A DNA stretch of 64,000 bases from Bacillota bacterium (GCA_017442785.1 JAFRZB010000047.1:30685-94684), one strand, 5' to 3'. Positions 31,742 through 40,750 are shown, numbered from the stretch's first letter. Notes: generated by a model from the sequence alone, not told the origin. Translations and numbers: made by a program.

Positions 31742-33133
31742 ATGGTATTCAGCAGTTTAGCTTTTTTAGGCGTATTTCTCCCGCTCTTCCTTGCGGCATA
31801 TTATCTGACATGCAGGTTCGCCAGGCCCTACAGGAACACTGTAGTGTTTCTTTTCAGCGTAGGCTTCTACGGATACGGGACCTTCGTGTCCGGCACGCCT
31901 CTCTACCTGATAGTCATACTGGCCTCCGTGGTGTTCAACTACTATGTGGGCATGGTGATACACAAGTGCGGCGTGTCTAAAAAAGACCGCACCGCGACTA
32001 AGCGCTTCGTCCTTATAATAGGGCTGGTGGTGGACTTCGGGGTGCTGTTCGTATTCAAATACATAGACTTCATACTCGGCACATCCCTCGGGTTGGAGCT
32101 TCCGATAGGTATAAGCTTCTACACCTTCCAGATAGTCTCCTACATAATCGACGTCTACAGGGATCCGTCCCTGGTGGAGAAGAGCTTCGTCAACATAGGC
32201 GCGTACATAATGATGTTCCCGCAGCTGATCGCAGGCCCCATAGTGCGTTTTTCGGACGTCAGGACGGAGCTTCACCAGAGGAAGGAGAGCCTGCAGAAAT
32301 TCCTGGACGGACTTAAGACCTTCGTGATAGGCCTGGGCTTTAAGGTTATACTTGCCAACCAGCTGGGGAGCATCTGGACCGCCGCCAATACCATAGGCTA
32401 TTCGTCCATCTCGGTCCCTATGGCCTGGGTGTCCATGGCCGGCTACACCTTCCAGCTGTACTTCGACTTCTGCGGTTATTCGCTGATGGCCATAGGACTC
32501 GGAAGGATGATGGGCTTTGAGTTCCCGCAGAACTTCAACAGCCCCTACGTATCCGTAAGCATGACGGAGTTCTGGAGGCGCTGGCACATGACTCTTGGCT
32601 CCTGGTTCAGGGAATACGTCTACATTCCGCTGGGCGGGAACCGCAGGGGAATGGTACGCACCATATTCAACCTCTTCGTCGTGTGGATGCTGACGGGTAT
32701 ATGGCACGGCGCGGACTGGAATTTCGTCATCTGGGGCCTCTTCCTGTTCCTGATAATGACCGTAGAACGCTTCGGCCTTAAGGACGTTCTGGATAAGCAC
32801 CGCAGGGCAGGGCGCATTTACATGCTGCTCCTTATACCGCTGCAGTGGATGGTGTTCGCGATCTCCGACCTCGGCCAGCTCAAGACCTTCTACGGAAGGC
32901 TGATAGGCATAGGCGGGGAGAACGTGGTGGGCACGGACTGGCTGATGCAGCTGAAGGACTTCTGGTGGATATTCATCCTTGCGGTGTTCTTCTCCACGGA
33001 GATCCCCGGAAGGCTCTACAAAAAGTATAAAAACAATCCGGTGGTATACGTTCTGCTCGCAGGTGTGCTTGGCGTTGCGGTATACTGCCTGCTGATGGGC
33101 CTGGACGACCCGTTTATGTATTTCAGATTCTGA
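31742..33133 (+). CDS. MBOAT-family O-acyltransferase (AlgI/PatA/DltB-like)
   Basis: 463-residue polytopic membrane enzyme. The N-terminal MVFSSLAFLGVFLPLFLAAYYL is the usual start of the AlgI branch. Further motifs are LPIGISFYTFQIVSYIIDVYR, MFPQLIAGPIVRF, YFDFCGYSLMAIGLG, FWRRWHMTLGSWFREYVYIPLGGNR, and catalytic His322 in TGIWHGADWNF. The family passes acyl groups across the membrane to polysaccharide, peptidoglycan or teichoic acid. A GDSL-type anchored partner follows ten bases later, the usual MBOAT-SGNH pairing. No exopolysaccharide genes lie next to it, so the acceptor is unknown. The start lacks a clear ribosome site. Confidence 0.9.
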   Translation: MVFSSLAFLGVFLPLFLAAYYLTCRFARPYRNTVVFLFSVGFYGYGTFVSGTPLYLIVILASVVFNYYVGMVIHKCGVSKKDRTATKRFVLIIGLVVDFGVLFVFKYIDFILGTSLGLELPIGISFYTFQIVSYIIDVYRDPSLVEKSFVNIGAYIMMFPQLIAGPIVRFSDVRTELHQRKESLQKFLDGLKTFVIGLGFKVILANQLGSIWTAANTIGYSSISVPMAWVSMAGYTFQLYFDFCGYSLMAIGLGRMMGFEFPQNFNSPYVSVSMTEFWRRWHMTLGSWFREYVYIPLGGNRRGMVRTIFNLFVVWMLTGIWHGADWNFVIWGLFLFLIMTVERFGLKDVLDKHRRAGRIYMLLLIPLQWMVFAISDLGQLKTFYGRLIGIGGENVVGTDWLMQLKDFWWIFILAVFFSTEIPGRLYKKYKNNPVVYVLLAGVLGVAVYCLLMGLDDPFMYFRF

Positions 33134-33142
33134 GGATAATAC

Positions 33143-33967
33143 ATGTACATGAAAAAGATCTTATACAGCGCGCTGGTGCTCATAGTCCTCGTGGCGGCGG
33201 CAGCCATCATATACAGCAGGCCCAAGGCACCTGTAAAGCCCGCCGGGAGCAACACCAACAACGCTTCCAATGTAATTGAAGTTTCGGACGACGCCGACGA
33301 CAGCGAGCCTCTCCCCGAGGATCTGATAGTCATAAAGGACGGCATAAAGCTCGGCACCGGTTTTACGGTAGGCGAAGCGCCGGAGGGGTACTTCAAAAAC
33401 ACGCTGTTTATAGGTGACTCAAGGTTTACGGGACTTCAGACCTACGGAAGGATAGACGGAGCTCTTTGGTTCTGTTCAACAGGCCTGGGGCTTACGACAT
33501 ACGAAAAGAAGGACATAAACGTAGAGGGCGTAGGGACCATAAAACTTTCCAAGCTGCTGCACAGGAAGGCCTACGACAGGATATACGTTTGCATGGGCAT
33601 CAACGACCTCGGCTACGACATGGGCAAGCTCAAGACGCGCTTTACGGACTTCATAGAAATGCTTAAAAAGGAGTGCCCGAGCGCTCTTATAGTAATAGTC
33701 TCCAACCTTCACGTGGGCAAGGCTCGCTCAGACAGGGACCAGTGGGTCAACAACACCAGGCTCAACGATCTGAACGCCCACCTTGAGTCCATGCAGGACG
33801 GAAAGACCGTATTCTACATAGAGACCAACGGGCTGTTCGACAACGCGGACGGCGACATGGATACGACTTATACTCACGACAACGTGCACATTCTCGGCAA
33901 GTATTACACTGTCTGGGGCGAATATATCAAGGCGCATGCCATACTCGGCAGCTCTCAGACGGAATAA
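33143..33967 (+). CDS. Membrane-anchored SGNH/GDSL-type acyl-transfer partner
   Basis: 274 residues. N-terminal signal-anchor helix (about 5-24), a Pro/Asn/Ser/Asp-rich stalk to about 65, then an SGNH fold outside the cell. Block I is FIGDSRF with Ser93, block III is VCMGINDLGYD (Asn), and block V is THDNVHIL with the Asp-x-x-His pair. Such proteins act with MBOAT carriers as the extracellular O-acetyltransferase or esterase (compare PatB, AlgJ/X, DltD). Ten bases after the MBOAT gene; the two form one operon. Start codon spacing allows ATG 33143 or the third codon ATG 33149. Confidence 0.85.
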   Translation: MYMKKILYSALVLIVLVAAAAIIYSRPKAPVKPAGSNTNNASNVIEVSDDADDSEPLPEDLIVIKDGIKLGTGFTVGEAPEGYFKNTLFIGDSRFTGLQTYGRIDGALWFCSTGLGLTTYEKKDINVEGVGTIKLSKLLHRKAYDRIYVCMGINDLGYDMGKLKTRFTDFIEMLKKECPSALIVIVSNLHVGKARSDRDQWVNNTRLNDLNAHLESMQDGKTVFYIETNGLFDNADGDMDTTYTHDNVHILGKYYTVWGEYIKAHAILGSSQTE

Positions 33968-33980
33968 TTTGCTCAAATGC

Positions 33981-34009
33981 TTGCGGATCCCGGCGCTTTG
34001 TGCTATTAT
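33981..34009 (+). promoter_or_regulatory. Promoter of the tRNA-Thr gene
   Basis: TTGCGG (33981-33986), 17-base spacer ending in TGC (extended -10), TATTAT (34004-34009); 21 bases upstream of the tRNA. Confidence 0.65.
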
Positions 34010-34030
34010 TCATTGGTACGCAGCGTTTTT

Positions 34031-34106
34031 GCTGGCATAGCTCAGTCGGTAGAGCAGCTGATTCGTAATCAGCAGGTCGTGTGTTCGAGTCACATTGCCA
34101 GCTCCA
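34031..34106 (+). tRNA. tRNA-Thr (anticodon CGT)
   Basis: The 76-base cloverleaf closes fully. Acceptor GCTGGCA/TGCCAGC, D arm GCTC...GAGC, anticodon stem GCTGA/TCAGC with loop TTCGTAA (anticodon CGT, reads ACG), T arm with TTCGAGT loop, discriminator T and an encoded CCA at 34104-34106. Confidence 0.95.
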
Positions 34107-34112
34107 GCACAG

Positions 34113-34157
34113 GGACCTGAGACGTAAGCACTCTCAGGTCTCCTTTTAGTTTTTCAT
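34113..34157 (+). terminator. Terminator after the tRNA gene
   Basis: Nine-bp perfect stem GACCTGAGA/TCTCAGGTC (34114-34122/34132-34140), 9-base loop, then a T-rich tail TCCTTTTAGTTTTT. Confidence 0.85.
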
Positions 34158-34185
34158 CTGACCTTTGCTGCGGAAAGGAGGACCC

Positions 34186-35550
34186 ATGGCAGACAACAAA
34201 ACGATGGTAAAGAACCTTACGGAGGGCAGCATAATAAAGGCGCTGCTCACCTATGCGGCTCCGCTGTTCCTGGCGAACCTGCTGCAGGCGGTCTACAATG
34301 TCGTGGACATGGTAGTCGTGGGGCAGGTGGAGGGCGGAATAGGCATGGCTGCCGTATCCATAGGCGGCGAGGTGCTCCACCTCATGACCTTCCTTATCAT
34401 GGGTTTCAACAGCGCGGGCCAGGTCATCATCTCCCAGTATGTCGGGGCTAAAAAGCACGACGGCATCGTAAAGATGATAGCCACCATGTTCACCATAGTA
34501 TTCTGCATAGCCGCTGCCATCCTTGTGATCTGCATAGTCATCGGCGACGCTCCTCTGCGCTGGCTGAATACTGACGAGATAGCCTTCGCAGAGACCCATA
34601 ACTACTACATGACCTGCGTGTTCGGCATATTCTTCATAGCAGGATACAACGTGGTCTGCGCCATCCTTCGCGGCCTTGGAGATTCCAAGAGACCGTTCAT
34701 ATTCATAGTTATCGCCTCCATCCTGAACATAATCCTGGACATCGTTTTCGTTAAGTTCCTCGGGATGGGTGCTTTCGGGGCAGCCCTTGCGACTGTCATA
34801 GGGCAGGCGGTGAGCTTCATTACAGCCTTTGCTTATCTTTATCACAAGCGCGCGGAATTCGGTTTCGACTTTAAGCTGAAAAGCTTCAGGGTATATTCCG
34901 ACGTGGCAAAGCCGCTCGTAAAGCTCGGCATACCCATGGCTATACAGAGCGCCGCGGTAACGCTGTCCAAGACGGTCCTGGCTGCATGGATAAACAACAG
35001 CGGCTACGAGTACTCCGCGCTTGCAGGCATATACAACAAGCTCGGCCTGTTTGCAGGCATAGTCTCGTTCTCGTTCATAGCTGCAGGCAGCGCTAACATA
35101 GGCCAGAGCATAGGCGCCCGCAAATACGAGCGCGTGCCCAAGATACTGCTGCTGGTATCGCTGATAATGATCGTGGTCTGCGGAGGGCTCTGCGTGGTGA
35201 TCCTGCTGTTCCCGACTCAGGTGTTCAGCATGTTCACGACCGACGATGCGATACTCTCGATATCCGGGGTGCTGATCTTCCCGATAATAGTAAACTTCCT
35301 CGGCACTGCCGCAAGGACCTTCGGCTTCTCGCTGATAAACGGATCCGGCAACTCCAAGCTCAATCTTATAATAGCTCTTCTGGACGGAATAGTCTTCAGG
35401 ATAGGGCTCTCGTATCTGCTCGGTTTTACCTTCGGGCTCTCCGTAAAGGGCTTCTGGCTTGGCGACGGCTTTGCCGGCTGGGTACCCATGTTCGTAGCCT
35501 TCGGCTTCCTTGCCTCCGGCAAGTGGAAGAGCGATAAGCTGGTAAGGTAG
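34186..35550 (+). CDS. MATE-family exporter (second copy)
   Basis: 454 residues, about 12 helices. The front part GSIIKALLTYAAPLFLANLLQAVYNVVDMVVVGQ and the middle VAKPLVKLGIPMAIQSAAVTLSKTVL show the two MatE halves. It is only distantly like the MATE protein ending at 30260. ATG 34186 with AAAGGAGGACCC is chosen over an upstream in-frame start at 34165. It follows the tRNA terminator and converges with the LysR gene, ending 16 bases from it. Cargo unknown. Confidence 0.87.
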   Translation: MADNKTMVKNLTEGSIIKALLTYAAPLFLANLLQAVYNVVDMVVVGQVEGGIGMAAVSIGGEVLHLMTFLIMGFNSAGQVIISQYVGAKKHDGIVKMIATMFTIVFCIAAAILVICIVIGDAPLRWLNTDEIAFAETHNYYMTCVFGIFFIAGYNVVCAILRGLGDSKRPFIFIVIASILNIILDIVFVKFLGMGAFGAALATVIGQAVSFITAFAYLYHKRAEFGFDFKLKSFRVYSDVAKPLVKLGIPMAIQSAAVTLSKTVLAAWINNSGYEYSALAGIYNKLGLFAGIVSFSFIAAGSANIGQSIGARKYERVPKILLLVSLIMIVVCGGLCVVILLFPTQVFSMFTTDDAILSISGVLIFPIIVNFLGTAARTFGFSLINGSGNSKLNLIIALLDGIVFRIGLSYLLGFTFGLSVKGFWLGDGFAGWVPMFVAFGFLASGKWKSDKLVR

Positions 35551-35566
35551 AGGCGGCCCGCAGGCT

Positions 35567-36589
35567 TCATCCTGCGTATAATATCTCCTTGAAGGCGCCT
35601 TCCTTTTGCATCTCTCTGTAGTGGGCAAGATCTATGAATGACGCAGTATTTATATCCGCGGCGGTCGTATTAGCGCACTTAACAAAAGCCTGAAACGTGC
35701 TGTCCTGCTGTATCTCCTCGTTATATACCACGCCCCAGAGGAATGGCTCGTTGAGATCGTTTACGGGAACGATGTATATCTCATCAGCGGCCAGAAGCCT
35801 CAGATTGCAGTAGACCTGCGAACGCAGCAGAAAGCCTCCTGCGACTCCGCTCCTGCACAGCATGAGAGTCTCTCCCGTGGATGCAGCCTCAGCCACTATA
35901 TTCGGCCGGACCGGGCAGCTGTCGAGCTTATTAAGCAGAGCATTCCCCACGTAGCTGGATTTCCACGGCATGACCAGGTCCACACCGGTATTCAGTATCT
36001 CGTTTACTGTCGATCCGGGACTGGAAGTATCAAGAAACAGCATTTTGTCTTTCTCCGGAAGGGAATCGAACTGCTGTTTTTTTATTACGAAGTACAGGTC
36101 ATCTGAAAACATGGGTTTTGTAAGACAGTACTTCGTCGCGATGGCCGTAAGCCCCATGGCGGCCTTTATTCGGTTTTGAAGGAAAAGATCGTTCGTATCT
36201 CTGTATCCTACAGGTGCAAAGGCAAGACGCATATCCGGGTGGACAGCGCGGAAACGGTGGAATATGCCCTCGATAAGGGCCTCACAACAGTCTGTCAGGA
36301 TGCCGACGGGGAAACGCAGCACGGATTCCTTATCTCTTTGCAGCGAATTCATAAGAGACCGCTCTTCGGACAGGATGGTCTTTGCATAAAGCAGCACGCG
36401 GTGGCCTTCCGCAGTGAGTTCGAGCCTTGGAGTCCTTTGAAACAACTGTACTCCCAGCGTTTTCTCCAGGTGCTGTATGTGCTTGCTGAGCGCCTGCTGC
36501 GATATGTAAACGTTGTTTGCTACAGTGCTCATGTTCAGCTCTTTTGCCACGAGTGTAAAGTAATAAAGTGATTTATACTGGCTGTCCAT
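35567..36589 (-). CDS. LysR-family transcriptional regulator
   Basis: 340 residues. N-terminal LTTR helix-turn-helix with STVANNVYISQQALSKHIQHLEKTLGVQLFQRT, then a periplasmic-binding-like effector domain starting near VLRFPVGILTD. Ribosome site AGGAGG before ATG 36589. It is divergent from the CoA-transferase/ABC/UGSC-like operon with two dyad sites between them, the normal LTTR arrangement of activator beside target. The last segment of about 25 residues beyond the usual fold is unassigned. Confidence 0.9.
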   Translation of the reverse strand: MDSQYKSLYYFTLVAKELNMSTVANNVYISQQALSKHIQHLEKTLGVQLFQRTPRLELTAEGHRVLLYAKTILSEERSLMNSLQRDKESVLRFPVGILTDCCEALIEGIFHRFRAVHPDMRLAFAPVGYRDTNDLFLQNRIKAAMGLTAIATKYCLTKPMFSDDLYFVIKKQQFDSLPEKDKMLFLDTSSPGSTVNEILNTGVDLVMPWKSSYVGNALLNKLDSCPVRPNIVAEAASTGETLMLCRSGVAGGFLLRSQVYCNLRLLAADEIYIVPVNDLNEPFLWGVVYNEEIQQDSTFQAFVKCANTTAADINTASFIDLAHYREMQKEGAFKEILYAG

Positions 36590-36648
36590 TCTGCTGCCTC
36601 CTGTCTGAAGATCCTGCCTGCTAATATTTTACTCTATTGCCGGCTCAA

Positions 36649-36668
36649 CTACAACCTTTTAGTTGTAG
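36649..36668. promoter_or_regulatory. LysR operator, upstream recognition dyad
   Basis: Perfect 7-base inverted repeat CTACAAC/GTTGTAG with 6-base spacer, centred about 67 bases upstream of the predicted operon start. It contains the T-N11-A type core expected for LTTR boxes. Confidence 0.7.
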
Positions 36669-36689
36669 AATATTGATATAATATGCTGA

Positions 36690-36719
36690 TGTACAACTTG
36701 AATTGTAGGGGAGTATAAT
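36690..36719 (+). promoter_or_regulatory. Promoter of the CoA-transferase operon
   Basis: TGTACA (36690-36695), 18-base spacer, TATAAT (36714-36719). The weak -35 fits an activator-dependent promoter. A second TATAAT at 36677-36682 has no -35. Confidence 0.5.
36692..36707. promoter_or_regulatory. LysR operator, promoter-proximal dyad
   Basis: TACAA/TTGTA with 6-base spacer, sharing its half-site sequence with the dyad at 36649-36668 and covering the -35. It fits the activation site of LTTR promoters. A further AACAAC half-site lies near 36731. Confidence 0.55.
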
Positions 36720-36768
36720 AGTATTGGAAAAACAACTATAAGCGGCATATGCAGCGGGAGGGTCATAG

Positions 36769-39018
36769 ATGAAGGAAAAGACTGGTCCTTTAAAGGGTCT
36801 GAGAGTAATAGACTTCGGGCAGTACATAGCCGGACCGGCTGCTGCAATGATACTTGCGGACTACGGCGCGGACGTCATCCATATAGATCCGCCCGGCGGA
36901 CCCAGATGGAACGACTACGACGTCAATGCAGTGCTCATGAGGGGCAAGCGGAACATATCCCTGGATCTTAAGGACCTGAAGGACAGGGAGATCGCCTTGA
37001 AACTCATTGATACCGCGGACATAGTTATCGAGAACTTCAGACCCGGCGTAATGGACAGGCTCGGTCTCGGCTGGGAAGAATGCCATAAGCGAGATCCGCA
37101 GCTCGTTTACTGTTCGCTTCCGGGTTTCTCGAAAGATGACAAAAAACGAAGAGAATGGCAGGGTTGGGAAGGCATTGTTTCTGCCGATGGCGGTCTGTAC
37201 AACGGAAGAGACCCCGTAAACGGAGAGTGGATACGCTTTGACGCGCTTCCGCTTGCTTCGCTGTTTGCAGCTGTCATTGCCTGTCACAGCATTATTGCTG
37301 CTCTTATAGTGCGTGAAAAGAGCGGGCAGGGGCAGTATGTGGAGTCTTCGCTCTACGATGCCTGCTTTGAGGTCGACAGCACCAGAGGAGTTGACAAACA
37401 GGTCCCGATGCTCCCCGGCGGGCTTACGCGCCCGAAGGACATGGCAAACGGGAGCCTCATTACGAGAATGATGATAAAATACCCATGCAAGGACGGAAGA
37501 TATATCCAGATAACTCCGCCCCCGCGTGGGTATCGCGCTATCTGCACCACTTTCTTCCCGAAAGAGTGGTTCACTGAAGGGCCTCCGGCAAATGCTGAGG
37601 AGATCGTCAAGGAAGTGATGCTGACCAAGACCATGAAAGAGTGGGAGGAATACTGTCAGACCGAGCTCGGCGCCGGTGTTGCGTCCTCGCTTACGAGCGA
37701 GGAATGGATGCATGAGGCTCATGCTCAGGACAGCAGGACGGTTATCCATGTTGACGATCCTGTGCTCGGAGAAACGCTTCAGCCGGGAGTCCCCGCTTTA
37801 ATGCTCAGATCCGGGGACTGCGCAGGTGCGGAGCCGCGTCATGCCCCCGATGCGGACCGCGAAGAGATACTTTCGGAGCTTAAGTCTCCTGCAAAAAAGA
37901 AGAAGTACGGAGACGGACCCGTCGAGCCGCCGCTGAAAGGCATAAAGGTACTGGACCTTTCCCAGGTCGTCGCAGGGCCAACTGCCGGAAGGATATTTGC
38001 CGAGTACGGAGCGGAAGTCCTTAAGATCAACAACCCCAGACTTCTTGACAATTTTACCGCGCTCGCAGGCTACGAGACACAGTACAACGGCAAGAAGACC
38101 ATATTCCTGGACCTTAAGTCTGAGGAGGGCAAGGCGGTTATGGAAGATCTCATCAGAGAGTACGATGTCTTCCACTGCAACTTCGCTCAGGCCGCATACC
38201 AGCATCTTCACTACACAGAAGAAGAGCTTCTCGCCAGAAATCCGAGGATGATCCTTTCGCAGATCAATATCCATTCCCTCGGCGGAGGAAGAGAGTGGTA
38301 CCGCGGACACGAGGATCTCGGCGAGGCAATAACCGGAATGTCGGTAAGATACAGCGGGACCTACAGGCCGCAGACTCTGTCGCTCCTTGTACTTGACCAT
38401 CTGACGGGACAGATGAGCGTTTTGGGCGTGCTCCTGGCTCTTTACGACAGGATGCTTACCGGAAAGCCTCAAAGGACTCAGTCCTGTCTTTCCAGATCGT
38501 CTACCTGGGCCCAGATACCGTTCATGCTGAGCTATAAGGGCAAGGTCTGGGATGAGCCGGCCGGACCGAAGGCGACAGGATACGGACCTCTTAACAGGAT
38601 ATTCAAGGCCTGTGACAAAGAGTTCTTCCTCTGCGCCGATGTGGATGAGCTCAGAAAGGTTCCGGAGCTGAAAGAGCTGTCCGATGATGAAAACGCAGCG
38701 GCAAAAGCCCTGGAGAGCATTTTTGCGGGCAAGGAGCGCGAATACTGGCTGAGCACCCTCAGGGAGAACGGCATATCCGTTTCTCCGTGCAGGCTGTTCA
38801 AGCTGGAATTTGCCGGAGATGAATATGCATTTGAAAGGGGCATCGCGAAGGTGGAGGATCACCCGGGCATAGGCACACTGAGAACTACGCACTGCGGCCC
38901 GAGGATGTCTCTGACCCCGCCCAAGCCTTGTTATCCGAGCCATATGCCGGGCATGGATACCGAAGAGTTCCTTGCGGAGTATTACAAAGCTCATCCGAAG
39001 AAAGATAAAAAGGCATAG
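36769..39018 (+). CDS. Tandem class III (CaiB/BaiF) CoA-transferase
   Basis: 749 residues with two family III CoA-transferase units. The first starts PLKGLRVIDFGQYIAGPAAAMILADYGADVIHID. The second, near residue 383, starts PLKGIKVLDLSQVVAGPTAGRIFAEYGAEVLKIN. Ordinary members are near 400 residues and dimerise as interlocked rings, so this is a fused pair. The expected catalytic Asp is present in the first unit (VESSLYDA, Asp197). The aligned place in the second reads TQSCLSRS with Arg576, so the second unit may be non-catalytic. Ribosome site GGGAGG. First gene of the LysR-controlled operon; it presumably moves CoA onto or off a carboxylic acid imported by the ABC system. Confidence 0.87.
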   Translation: MKEKTGPLKGLRVIDFGQYIAGPAAAMILADYGADVIHIDPPGGPRWNDYDVNAVLMRGKRNISLDLKDLKDREIALKLIDTADIVIENFRPGVMDRLGLGWEECHKRDPQLVYCSLPGFSKDDKKRREWQGWEGIVSADGGLYNGRDPVNGEWIRFDALPLASLFAAVIACHSIIAALIVREKSGQGQYVESSLYDACFEVDSTRGVDKQVPMLPGGLTRPKDMANGSLITRMMIKYPCKDGRYIQITPPPRGYRAICTTFFPKEWFTEGPPANAEEIVKEVMLTKTMKEWEEYCQTELGAGVASSLTSEEWMHEAHAQDSRTVIHVDDPVLGETLQPGVPALMLRSGDCAGAEPRHAPDADREEILSELKSPAKKKKYGDGPVEPPLKGIKVLDLSQVVAGPTAGRIFAEYGAEVLKINNPRLLDNFTALAGYETQYNGKKTIFLDLKSEEGKAVMEDLIREYDVFHCNFAQAAYQHLHYTEEELLARNPRMILSQINIHSLGGGREWYRGHEDLGEAITGMSVRYSGTYRPQTLSLLVLDHLTGQMSVLGVLLALYDRMLTGKPQRTQSCLSRSSTWAQIPFMLSYKGKVWDEPAGPKATGYGPLNRIFKACDKEFFLCADVDELRKVPELKELSDDENAAAKALESIFAGKEREYWLSTLRENGISVSPCRLFKLEFAGDEYAFERGIAKVEDHPGIGTLRTTHCGPRMSLTPPKPCYPSHMPGMDTEEFLAEYYKAHPKKDKKA

Positions 39019-39071
39019 ACGAATAATGGTACCAACTGCGAAAACGCAGATAGTAAAAAGGAGGATTACTT

Positions 39072-40673
39072 ATGAAGAGATTTTTAGCAGTTCTGCTGGC
39101 GCTGGCTATGGTATTTGCGCTTGCAGCATGCGGAGCTCCGAACAACAACGCTGCTCCGAACGGCGGCAATAATAACAATGCTGCCCCGGAAAAGGAGAGC
39201 AAGTACGGCGGGACCTTCGTTGCAGCTGTAGCAACGAGCCCCGGGTGCCTGTTCTATCCGTATCAGTACGCATCTGTTTCCACCTACGTCTATCCGGCGG
39301 TAGAAACTCTTCGTCTGAGAAACCCCCAGACAGGCAAGTATGAGCCCAACCTCTGCGAGTCCTGGGAGACCGACCTGGAGAACCATACCCTTACCATGAA
39401 GATCCGCAAGGGCGTAAAGTTTCATGACGGTTCCGACCTGAACGCGGAGGTGGTAAAGTGGAACTTCGAGAAGATCATGGAGTACGGAAACGGTTCCGTC
39501 ATCCAGAGCCCGACAAACATCGAAGTACTTGACGAGTACACTCTCAAGGTAACGTTCCCCAACTTCGACCTCAACCAGGAGTCCTTTACGTACAGCGTCC
39601 TGATCTATTCCAAGAAGGCTTTCGAGGAGCACGGTCTTGACTGGTGCATCAACAACTGCGTAGGTACCGGTCCGTTCGTTCTCAAGGAAAACGTGCCTGA
39701 TTCCCACCTGCTGTTCGAGCGTTTCGACAACTATTGGAAGAAGGATGCCGAAGGCAACCAGCTGCCTTATCTCGATGCTTACAAGATCCAGGTCATTCCG
39801 GACGCTTCCGCCCAGATGACTGCTTTCTCCAACAACGAGATCCACCGCTTCCCCTGCAGCGACATGCAGATATCCGAGAGCATGTATAAGCTGGGCTACA
39901 AGAACAAGGCCCAGATAGGAGAGGCTAACAGCGCCATCGTATACGGCGTATACGTAAACAACACCAAGGAGGGCGATCCCTGGTCCAATCCTCTCGTCCG
40001 TCAGGCTCTGCTGCTTCACGGCATAGACTGGAAGGCTGTTGCCTTCGTTGCCGGAGGAAATACCGCATTTGAGATCATGACCCCGCTCATCGAGACAGGC
40101 GACGGATATGACGCATCTCTTATGGATGCAAGCAAGTACGATGTTGCAAAGGCCAAGGAGATGCTGAAGGAAGCCGGTTACGAGAACGGTTTCAAGACAA
40201 AGATCCTGAAGCTGGACTACGGCACCAAGGCCGCTACCGAGATCCAGTCCCAGCTCAAGACGAACTTCAATATCGATGCGGAGATAGTCAACCTGGTAAA
40301 CGGTGATGACCGCCGCTTTGACGGTGTGAACGAGGGTATCTACCTGAACTACGGTTATACTACCGCAGACTTCGCAAGACACCTCAGGAACATGTTCTCC
40401 CCGACAGGAACATACAAGAACGTACACAAGTATTCCGATGAGTACGTGACTATGCTCCAGCAGATGAAGGACGCCAAGACCATCGAGGAAAAGTGTGATC
40501 TTATCAAGAAGCTTTCCTACAAGCTGATGGTTGAGGAGTGCCTGTTCCGTCAGATGTATGCTGTACCAAACAACATTTTTATCCAGGACTACGTACATGA
40601 AAGCGGTCTTGAGAGAAGCGTTGACGGCATCACTCCCGAGACGACCTGGCTCGACGCAGCTTACAGAAAGTAA
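39072..40673 (+). CDS. ABC-transporter substrate-binding lipoprotein (family 5)
   Basis: 533 residues. Lipoprotein signal peptide with lipobox LAAC (Cys20) and an Asn/Pro-rich linker. The body is of the peptide/nickel/opine-binding class: LRLRNPQTGKYEPNLCESWE and LTMKIRKGVKFHDGSDLNAEVVKWNFEKI are typical. Strong AAAAAGGAGG ribosome site. It is attached outside the membrane and delivers ligand to the permeases encoded next. The ligand could be a peptide or another organic acid or amine; the class is broad. Confidence 0.93.
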   Translation: MKRFLAVLLALAMVFALAACGAPNNNAAPNGGNNNNAAPEKESKYGGTFVAAVATSPGCLFYPYQYASVSTYVYPAVETLRLRNPQTGKYEPNLCESWETDLENHTLTMKIRKGVKFHDGSDLNAEVVKWNFEKIMEYGNGSVIQSPTNIEVLDEYTLKVTFPNFDLNQESFTYSVLIYSKKAFEEHGLDWCINNCVGTGPFVLKENVPDSHLLFERFDNYWKKDAEGNQLPYLDAYKIQVIPDASAQMTAFSNNEIHRFPCSDMQISESMYKLGYKNKAQIGEANSAIVYGVYVNNTKEGDPWSNPLVRQALLLHGIDWKAVAFVAGGNTAFEIMTPLIETGDGYDASLMDASKYDVAKAKEMLKEAGYENGFKTKILKLDYGTKAATEIQSQLKTNFNIDAEIVNLVNGDDRRFDGVNEGIYLNYGYTTADFARHLRNMFSPTGTYKNVHKYSDEYVTMLQQMKDAKTIEEKCDLIKKLSYKLMVEECLFRQMYAVPNNIFIQDYVHESGLERSVDGITPETTWLDAAYRK

Positions 40674-40703
40674 AAGAACTGCTGCTTCGTGCAGATGATC
40701 CTT

Positions 40704-40735
40704 TGCTCCGGATGCGCATTTGCGTATCCGGAGCA
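40704..40735 (+). other. Intergenic mRNA hairpin between binding protein and permease genes
   Basis: 15-bp inverted repeat 40704-40718/40721-40735 (one G.T) with a 2-base gap and no T tract. Such hairpins after binding-protein genes commonly stabilise the upstream message or reduce read-through to the permeases. Confidence 0.65.
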
Positions 40736-40750
40736 TGACAGGAGACTTTT

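Noticed and set aside
34113-34157. Riboswitch or T-box before the second MATE gene
   Set aside because: The only structure is a simple hairpin with T-rich tail that fits a tRNA terminator; no conserved aptamer core is seen.
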